Below the pieces are notes generated by a model. That model was not told the origin of the DNA, searched no databases, and worked only from the letters and a program-made list of their open reading frames with translations. From positions 372,001 through 436,000 of the forward strand of contig JAIOPI010000004.1 in assembly GCA_021413965.1 (NCBI GenBank): a DNA stretch of 64,000 nucleotides. Direction: 5' to 3'. A program made the position numbers and the translations under genes. Positions 58,329-64,000 of this stretch are shown one piece after another. This stretch comes from Lentisphaerota bacterium. GTDB lineage: Bacteria; Verrucomicrobiota; Kiritimatiellia; UBA8416; JAIOPI01. How positions within the stretch are numbered: position 1 is the first letter of the stretch; every line of letters begins with the position of its first letter.

Positions 58329-61300
58329 ATGAACGCGTATGCCTCTGCTTCACAGGTCAACGGATGTTCGCGCGGCCGTGATCTTTCAGGTTCGGACCGC
58401 GATGGCGCATGCGGCTGGCGCAACCCCAGATTTCGCAACGCCCGATGGCAGGCCATGGCCCTGGCGATGGCCCTGCTCGCGACCTGTTCCACCCTTCACG
58501 CCGCACACACGGGCTGGCTCAGTCCCGGCAGCTATGGGCCTCACAATGATTGGAAGAACCCCTCCAACGCCTTCACCAGCGACAATGCTGATTGCAATGG
58601 CAGTGACAATTGGGCCGTGCAGGACTTCGGCGGCTTCCACGTCTCCATCCCGTCCGGCGCCACGATTGAGGGCATTGAACTCGTCGTGGAGTGGGCCGGT
58701 AACAACGCCAAGCTCTGCCAGCTCGGCGTGGAACTGTCGAGCGATGGCGGCATCAGCTACACGCTGACCGGCAACAACGACACGCGGCAAAGCACGGCAG
58801 ATGCCAGCTCCACCTTCGGGAACGCCACCTATACGTGGGGCCGCAGCCAATGGGCGGCCACCGATTTCACCGACACGGTCTTTCGCGTGCGACTTGAAGC
58901 CATGCAAACCAAGTCACCCCTCGATGTTGACTGGCTCGCCGTCCGCATCCACTACGCCATTTCCCCGCCTGCGGTTGACAACAATGGCGGCGCGTCTAGC
59001 GTGACCACCACGGCCGCCACCTTGAATGGTACCGTCACAGCCGGCGTCCCCACGCCGGTCGCACGCCTGTACTGGGGGCCCACTGACGGCCTCACAACGC
59101 CTGGCGCCTGGAGCAACGCCCTGGATCTCGGCGTGCAAGCCGGCTCCTTCTCCACGACCATCACCGGGCTGCTGGCCAACCAGACCAATTACTACCGCTG
59201 CTTCGTCACCAATGTCAGCGACGGAGCCTGGGCGGATGACACGACTAACTTTGTCACCGCATCGCCGCCCCTTTTCCTGGAAGGCGCGACTTTCGTACTC
59301 GACGAAGCTGATGCGCAGCAACTCATCGGCGTGCGCCTGGACATCACGTCCGCCGTGCCGGTGTCCGTCAACTACGCCACGTCCAATGGCACGGCGGAGG
59401 CCGGGTCCGATTACACGGCCTCGGCCGGGACGTTGACGTGGGCGGCTCTGGAAACCGGCACCAAGACGTTTGCCGTGACGGTCTCCGGCGACTCCGATGA
59501 CGAGAGTGACGAAGTGCTGTACGTCGTGCTATCAGGGCCGACCAATGCCACGATCAGCGGGGTCACGACCGCCACCGTCGTTATCACGGATAACGACGGC
59601 AGCCCGACGATCCGCTTCGCTGCGCCGGCCAGCAGCGGCCCGGAGTCAATCACCGCCACGAACCTGCTCGTCAGCCTGACGCCCGTGCAGCCTGACGCCG
59701 TGACCGTCCATTATGCCGTGACGGGCGGCAGCGCCACCGGTGAAGGCGATGACTACTCGCTGGCCGAGGGCACGCTGACCTTCGAGGCGGGCGTCACCGC
59801 CACGGGTGTGGCCTTCACCGTCGCCAACGATCCACAGGACGAGCCTGACGAGACCCTCGAAGTCTCCCTGTCAGCCCCCAGCGCCGGAGCCCTTGGCCTG
59901 CAGACGACCCACGTCTATACCATTCGCGACGACGATATTGGCCTGCCTGGAGTCGACAACGCGGTCGGCGCGATTCACATCGGGGCGACATCCGCCACCT
60001 TGCGCGGTGCGGTGACGAACACGGGCGGTGAGAATCCGCTGGTGTTTGTCTACTGGGGCCCCACGAATGGCGAGAAGGACAAGACCGCCTGGAGCAACCG
60101 GCTCGACATGGGGACGCTCGGGCTGACGGACTTCACCACCAACGTGAATGTGGCGGTGTCCAACGTCATCTATTATTACCGCTGCTACGCGACAAACTCG
60201 GGCGGCGAAGCCTGGGCCCCCTACTCGGAGAACTTCGCCGCCGAGGATCCGGACACGGCATCGCTCATGTTTAATCCCAGCCTCGAGGAAGCGGGCGCCA
60301 CGGCCGATGACGCCCTGAATTGGAGCCGGTCCGATACGGCGCGGCTGAAACGGTATCGGGGAAATGCCCGCACCGGATCCTATTCCGCGGAGTACCAGGC
60401 GACCGCGGGACTGACGCTCGCGGGTGTCGCCAGCAACAGCTTGCGCTCCAGTTGGAACGGGCTGCTGGCCGAGGGCGGCACCGTCACCCACCCGCTGGGC
60501 GGCATCCGGCCGGGTTTCGTCATGTCCGGCACCGCCTACGTGCGCGCGTCCAAGAACAACACCACCGCCGCCCAGTTCCGCTATCGCTGGCGCAACGTCG
60601 ACACCCTGGCCGTCTGGATGGAACGTGCCGTCAGCCTCGACGACGTCACGCCCATACCACTCGCGATCAGCAACGCCAATCCGCTCGCCGTGAGCGCCGT
60701 CAACCAGCGCTTCCAGCCCGAATTTGTGCGCGAGTCTGCCGGCGACAGTGTCTACAACGCGGACGATCTCACGCTGGTCGCCTTGCTGCCGCGGCTGCAC
60801 CTGACGCATGACCCGGCCAGCATGATCACGCTCGAGCCCACCGGCATCGGTTCGTATCGTGACGTCCAACTGGGGGCGCGCTGCTCGGGGGGCGGAGCCA
60901 ATACCGTGCTTTACGGGGCGTATATCACCGATCCGGCAGAGCTGACGAATGTGGACTGGACGGCGAGAGCCTGGTTCGAGGCCAGCGACCCGGCTGATGC
61001 CTTTGAGATCGTGTCCGGCGAGAACCTGGTGGCGACCAACGACGTGGGCGGACCCCAATACGTGACGATCCGCTTCACGCCACCGGACTCCGGCAGCTAC
61101 ACGTGCAAGGTGCGCATCGCCACCACCGATCCCACCGGGCACTACACCGGCGGCGGCACGATTTTGAACACCATCGACTATGAAGAGTATACCCTGGTCG
61201 GCATCGGCGTTGCGCCTGACATCAGCTGCACGCCGGAGACGCTGGCCTTCAGCGCCTATCTCGGCTCGCTGCCAGCCTCGCAGCGCTTCTACGTAACCAA

Positions 61301-62591
61301 CAGCGCCGGGGGAACACTGGTCTATACCAATCACCTCGCGTACGAACCCGGCGCCAGCGACTGGCTCGCGGTCACGCCGGTCTCGCACACCATGACCGGT
61401 GCCGGCGCGGGGCGAACGAACACTCTCGCGGTGACTGCCAGCGGCCTCGCGCCCGGCGACTACACCGCCTCCGTCACCGTCAACGGCAACCAGACCAACG
61501 CGGCACCCGTGATCGAGGTCACCTTGTCCGTGCTGCCGTTGCCGGACCCGGGCTCGGTCAGCGCCGCGGCGAACGCCCTTCGTCCCGCCTCGCGCATCGA
61601 CGTCGAGTGGGCCCTCAATGCCGCTGGCCACGCGGTGATGGTCGTCCGCAGTACCAACGACACCTTCTTCACTCCCGACCAGGGCACCCCCTATGCCGCG
61701 GGTTATACCCGTGATGACGATGAGGTGATCTACAATAGCAACGCGGCAACGAGCCTGACGGATCTCGGACGGCGGCCGCGCACGACCTACTATTACCGGC
61801 TCTACTCGCAGAACGGGAACTACTACTCGGCGGGCGCGGATGTGAGCGCCACATGCGGCGAGCCACAGGGATGCAACACCGGCGGCGGCCCGCCCGAGCA
61901 ACCGGCAACCGTCTACCTCGGCGACACCAACCTGACGTTCGGTGTCGACGCGTGGGCCACGCTCGATGGCGCCCAGGGACGCGCACAAATGGTCGCGAGC
62001 ACGGACGCCAACCTGGCGGCAGGGTCGCGCGGTCCACAGTCGGATTATGCGGACATCGTCCACCGGACCGTGCATTCGCCGCCGTTCACCAGCACGGGCA
62101 CCTGGTATTGGGGCATCCAGCTCGAGTATGCCACCTATGGCACTGACTTCTGGTACTGCCGCGACATTCCCGCCCCACAGGGCCTGCAAGCAACGCCTGA
62201 CACACCCACCCTCACGCTGACCGTGCTGGCCCTTTCCGCCGCCACCGGCCCGACCGCCACCCCGGGCGGCGCGGACCCTGCCCACACGATCGCCCTGACC
62301 TGGATCCGGGACGGCCTGCACCCGGTGATGGTCGTGCGCATGGCCGGCGGATCGCCCCCCGGCAGCCCGCAACAGGGCACCCATTACAACACGGGCGACC
62401 CGTGCGGCGGCGGTGTTGTGGTCCACAGGGGCGCAACGTCCGGAGTGGTGAATACCGGCCTCTCACCGGACTCCCTGTACACCTACGCCATCTTCACGGA
62501 GAATAATGACTACTATGCGCCTGCAACATCCGTCAGCGCCACCACGGCCAGCGCCGCCCCCTTCCGCGGCACCGTTTTCTCGTTCAAGTGA
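58329..62591 (+). CDS. Giant secreted protein with Calx-beta and Fn3-like domains
   Basis: 1420 residues. AAGGAGG (58315-58321) supports the ATG at 58329, giving a long polar N-region before the hydrophobic core of a signal peptide (about 43-58, ending LHAA). Order of domains: beta-sandwich (60-215), Fn3-like (216-312), two Calx-beta repeats (about 313-423 and 424-535, each with VSVNYAT/VTVHYAV, a GTLTF strand and an ITDND or IRDDD end), second Fn3-like (541-637), carbohydrate-binding-like region (640-820), BACON-like region (962-1070), and two related C-terminal modules (1071-1180 and 1290-1410) with HAVMVVRS/HPVMVVRM and ending YYSAG/YYAPA. It ends abruptly at FRGTVFSFK with no visible sorting signal. 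Probably an adhesion or matrix protein; calcium binding is expected from the Calx-beta Asp/Glu residues. Confidence 0.8.
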   Translation: MNAYASASQVNGCSRGRDLSGSDRDGACGWRNPRFRNARWQAMALAMALLATCSTLHAAHTGWLSPGSYGPHNDWKNPSNAFTSDNADCNGSDNWAVQDFGGFHVSIPSGATIEGIELVVEWAGNNAKLCQLGVELSSDGGISYTLTGNNDTRQSTADASSTFGNATYTWGRSQWAATDFTDTVFRVRLEAMQTKSPLDVDWLAVRIHYAISPPAVDNNGGASSVTTTAATLNGTVTAGVPTPVARLYWGPTDGLTTPGAWSNALDLGVQAGSFSTTITGLLANQTNYYRCFVTNVSDGAWADDTTNFVTASPPLFLEGATFVLDEADAQQLIGVRLDITSAVPVSVNYATSNGTAEAGSDYTASAGTLTWAALETGTKTFAVTVSGDSDDESDEVLYVVLSGPTNATISGVTTATVVITDNDGSPTIRFAAPASSGPESITATNLLVSLTPVQPDAVTVHYAVTGGSATGEGDDYSLAEGTLTFEAGVTATGVAFTVANDPQDEPDETLEVSLSAPSAGALGLQTTHVYTIRDDDIGLPGVDNAVGAIHIGATSATLRGAVTNTGGENPLVFVYWGPTNGEKDKTAWSNRLDMGTLGLTDFTTNVNVAVSNVIYYYRCYATNSGGEAWAPYSENFAAEDPDTASLMFNPSLEEAGATADDALNWSRSDTARLKRYRGNARTGSYSAEYQATAGLTLAGVASNSLRSSWNGLLAEGGTVTHPLGGIRPGFVMSGTAYVRASKNNTTAAQFRYRWRNVDTLAVWMERAVSLDDVTPIPLAISNANPLAVSAVNQRFQPEFVRESAGDSVYNADDLTLVALLPRLHLTHDPASMITLEPTGIGSYRDVQLGARCSGGGANTVLYGAYITDPAELTNVDWTARAWFEASDPADAFEIVSGENLVATNDVGGPQYVTIRFTPPDSGSYTCKVRIATTDPTGHYTGGGTILNTIDYEEYTLVGIGVAPDISCTPETLAFSAYLGSLPASQRFYVTNSAGGTLVYTNHLAYEPGASDWLAVTPVSHTMTGAGAGRTNTLAVTASGLAPGDYTASVTVNGNQTNAAPVIEVTLSVLPLPDPGSVSAAANALRPASRIDVEWALNAAGHAVMVVRSTNDTFFTPDQGTPYAAGYTRDDDEVIYNSNAATSLTDLGRRPRTTYYYRLYSQNGNYYSAGADVSATCGEPQGCNTGGGPPEQPATVYLGDTNLTFGVDAWATLDGAQGRAQMVASTDANLAAGSRGPQSDYADIVHRTVHSPPFTSTGTWYWGIQLEYATYGTDFWYCRDIPAPQGLQATPDTPTLTLTVLALSAATGPTATPGGADPAHTIALTWIRDGLHPVMVVRMAGGSPPGSPQQGTHYNTGDPCGGGVVVHRGATSGVVNTGLSPDSLYTYAIFTENNDYYAPATSVSATTASAAPFRGTVFSFK

Positions 62592-62612
62592 CCGGTAATC
62601 GCGGGTGCAGGA

Positions 62613-62635
62613 CACGCACGCCTTTCGCGTGCGTG
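62613..62635 (+). terminator. Hairpin after the giant surface protein gene
   Basis: A perfect 9-bp stem (62613-62621 with 62627-62635) with loop CTTTC lies 22 bases after the stop codon. No T run follows it on the plus strand. Confidence 0.42.
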
Positions 62636-62647
62636 CAGCCTGCGGCC

Positions 62648-62676
62648 AAAAATACGGGGGCCACGATCACGTGGCC
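62648..62676 (-). terminator. Terminator of the SnoaL-like gene
   Basis: GGCCAC (62659-62664) and GTGGCC (62671-62676) pair, with the stop codon in the loop. In the minus direction CCCGTA and then five T residues (62648-62652) follow. Confidence 0.55.
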
Positions 62677-63017
62677 TTCATCAGATAGCTTATCAGCCGC
62701 CGAATCTTCCCGCCCCGCATGTCAAAGACATCACAGAAGACGAGCTCCAGATCGGTCCCATCCTGTTGTGGAGCTCGCACAGCCCCTTCGGCTACAACGA
62801 CATTGTCGGCCTCCACCAAACGAAGGACGGTGATGGCCGGATGACCAACAAACCCCTCGTCGACGATGTGCGTGGCGAACTCATCCTTACCCTTGACGTG
62901 AAAGGCACCGGGAACAACCCACTCAACATCATCCGTCAGGCATGACAGAATCTGCTCGCGATCGGTTCTTCTGAAGCCCTCCATGTACGCTTCAACGGTC
63001 TTCTTGTTCTGCGTCAC
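62667..63017 (-). CDS. SnoaL/NTF2-like protein
   Basis: 116 residues. A single alpha+beta barrel domain of the SnoaL-like type: a helix with KTVEAYMEGFRRTDREQILSCLTDDVEW, then VPGAFHVKGKDEFATH, and the last strands CDVFDMRGGKIRRLISYL. Family members include polyketide cyclases, isomerases and binding proteins, so function is open. The GTG at 63017 is supported by AGAGGAG five to ten bases upstream and by the family start; longer upstream codons look non-coding. Confidence 0.82.
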   Translation of the reverse strand: MTQNKKTVEAYMEGFRRTDREQILSCLTDDVEWVVPGAFHVKGKDEFATHIVDEGFVGHPAITVLRLVEADNVVVAEGAVRAPQQDGTDLELVFCDVFDMRGGKIRRLISYLMKAT

Positions 63018-63185
63018 GTGACTCCTCTTGGCGCAAGGCAACCCCCTGTGCCTATCGTGCGTGAAACGGACACGGTCCTGGCGCCGGGGTGCGGGCAGCC
63101 GCACGGCGGCGTGGCTGCCGAAGCCTAGAACAGGCCCCTGCGCACAGGCAAGGGCGATTGAACCGCTGCCGCAAGGACTCCGAAT

Positions 63186-63214
63186 TTGACCCCCGGGCAA
63201 CCCAACGCTAGTAT
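63186..63214 (+). promoter_or_regulatory. Promoter of the LplT-like gene
   Basis: TTGACC (63186-63191), 17 bases, TAGTAT (63209-63214). The start is near 63221, about 20 bases before the start codon. The rest of 63018-63185 carries no gene. Confidence 0.5.
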
Positions 63215-63240
63215 CGCCAGGCAAGCGAAAGGCGATGCTG

Positions 63241-64000
63241 ATGTCCGCAGAAGTCGACCCCTTGCCGCGATCATGCTCCTGGCTGAATGTCGCCCACGGT
63301 CTGGGCGTCATGGGCGGACGCATCTTTCTCCTGCTCATCGTGCTGCAACTCATGGAACACCAGCACACCCTGGGGCTGCCCGCGGCCTATGCCAATGCCA
63401 TGATCCTGCTCGGCTTGCCGTTTCTGCTGTTATCCAATGCGGCCGGTGTCCTCACCGATCGCGCCAGCAAGCGTCTGGTGATCTGCCGGGCGAAGCTGTT
63501 GGAAATCGCCATCATGGCTGCCGGTTGCCTGTCCGGTTTCTGGCGCCATCCGCCGGCCCTTTACGCACTGCTGTTCCTGTTCGGTGCCCAGCGGGCACTG
63601 CTGGCACCAGCCACCTTCGCCGTCATCCCTGAACTCGTGAAGGAATCCCAGCTCGCGCGTGCCAACGGCCTGCTCATGGGCGTGTCCGGCGTGGCCATCG
63701 CCCTGGGGGCGATGCTGCCGGCATCGGCCATGCACCGCCTCGCGTGGCCGCTTCCCTGGCTATCCGGGCTCTGTCTCGCCTTCGCCATCGCCGGCTACGC
63801 GGCGGCACGCCGCCTCCCCGACACTCCGCCCGCCGGCCCCCCACTCCGCGCCTCACCGCTCTTCCTCATCGAAACCGTCCGCACCCTGCGCCGCATCCGC
63901 CACGACCGGTACGCGCTCCTGACGGTGTTCGCGCTGGCCTATGTCTTCCTCTTTGCCGGTTTCCTCCACCAGAACCTGCTGCTCTACGGTCGCGAGCACC
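63241..64000 (+). CDS. LplT/Aas-like MFS lysophospholipid transporter, 5' part
   Basis: The frame is open to the window edge, giving 253 residues and about seven membrane helices. GVLTDRASKRLVI followed by RAKLLEIAIM, and QRALLAPATFAVIPELV with ARANGLLMG, match the pattern of LplT and the transporter half of the fused Aas acyltransferase, which flip lysophospholipids inward for re-acylation. An acyltransferase domain may follow outside the window. The ATG at 63241 is seven bases after GAAAGG; ATG 63235 is an alternative. With the Mla-like and AsmA-like genes it adds to a phospholipid-handling theme. Confidence 0.75.
   Translation, partial: MSAEVDPLPRSCSWLNVAHGLGVMGGRIFLLLIVLQLMEHQHTLGLPAAYANAMILLGLPFLLLSNAAGVLTDRASKRLVICRAKLLEIAIMAAGCLSGFWRHPPALYALLFLFGAQRALLAPATFAVIPELVKESQLARANGLLMGVSGVAIALGAMLPASAMHRLAWPLPWLSGLCLAFAIAGYAAARRLPDTPPAGPPLRASPLFLIETVRTLRRIRHDRYALLTVFALAYVFLFAGFLHQNLLLYGREH

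Noticed and set aside
59871..62426. An 851-codon open frame opposite the giant surface protein
   Set aside because: Antisense shadow of a GC-rich coding region, with low-complexity Gly/Arg/Val sequence.

Overview
The window is 64 kb of GC-rich, densely packed bacterial chromosome. No intergenic gap exceeds 300 bases, and there are no rRNA genes, insertion sequences, prophage genes or CRISPR arrays. The envelope genes (lipobox lipoproteins with lgt, AsmA-like and Mla/MCE lipid-transport proteins) point to a diderm. A class II (B12-dependent) ribonucleotide reductase, PyrK-type dihydroorotate dehydrogenase, an S1 sulfatase, a giant Calx-beta/Fn3 surface protein, a solitary fusA outside the str operon and dispersed GC-rich palindromes together suggest the PVC superphylum, most likely Kiritimatiellota or Verrucomicrobiota. 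That placement is inference from gene content, not from a marker-gene tree.

Layout. 1-5.6 kb: end of a cysteine desulfurase, SOS-type dinB, ROK sugar kinase overlapping a DUF72 gene, and an orphan haem-copper oxidase subunit I that has lost two of three CuB ligands. 5.5-14.9 kb: fusA with a structured leader, a mutarotase-like gene divergent from a dehydrogenase/SDR pair, then uvrD-like helicase, YihY/BrkB and Nudix genes. 15-21.6 kb: GYF-like small protein, eno-ftsB-lipoprotein, rdgB with a small lipoprotein and an epimerase, and an MFS gene. 21.7-35.6 kb (minus strand): tRNA-Leu, a pyrK-pyrD-membrane protein operon, nrdJ with a NrdR-like box, der, a 7-TM protein, lgt, gltX and a GT39-type glycosyltransferase.

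35.7-40.0 kb is the most unusual block. corA, mlaE, an mlaF-like gene, mlaD and a TPR lipoprotein gene form one chain in which every gene overlaps the next, four of the five junctions being... in practice three ATGA overlaps plus one 31-base overlap. The mlaF product has lost every catalytic motif of an ABC ATPase. 40.1-48.5 kb: metallo-beta-lactamase-fold hydrolase and CHASE2 adenylate cyclase, M48 peptidase and SH3 protein, and a 1262-residue AsmA-like protein. 48.6-53 kb: phosphomannomutase/phosphoglucomutase, galactokinase and sulfatase. 53-64 kb: lon, DUF456, Ldh-family dehydrogenase, YdcF, the giant surface protein, a SnoaL-like gene and the start of an LplT/Aas-like transporter.

Common threads. 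Many promoters fit a housekeeping pattern of TTGnnn, 16-18 bases, then a TATAAT-like hexamer. In several genes (dinB, corA, sulfatase, Ldh-family, ydcF) the predicted start of transcription falls at or within a few bases of the start codon and no Shine-Dalgarno sequence is visible, which suggests leaderless mRNAs. All promoter, terminator and operator calls were made by eye.
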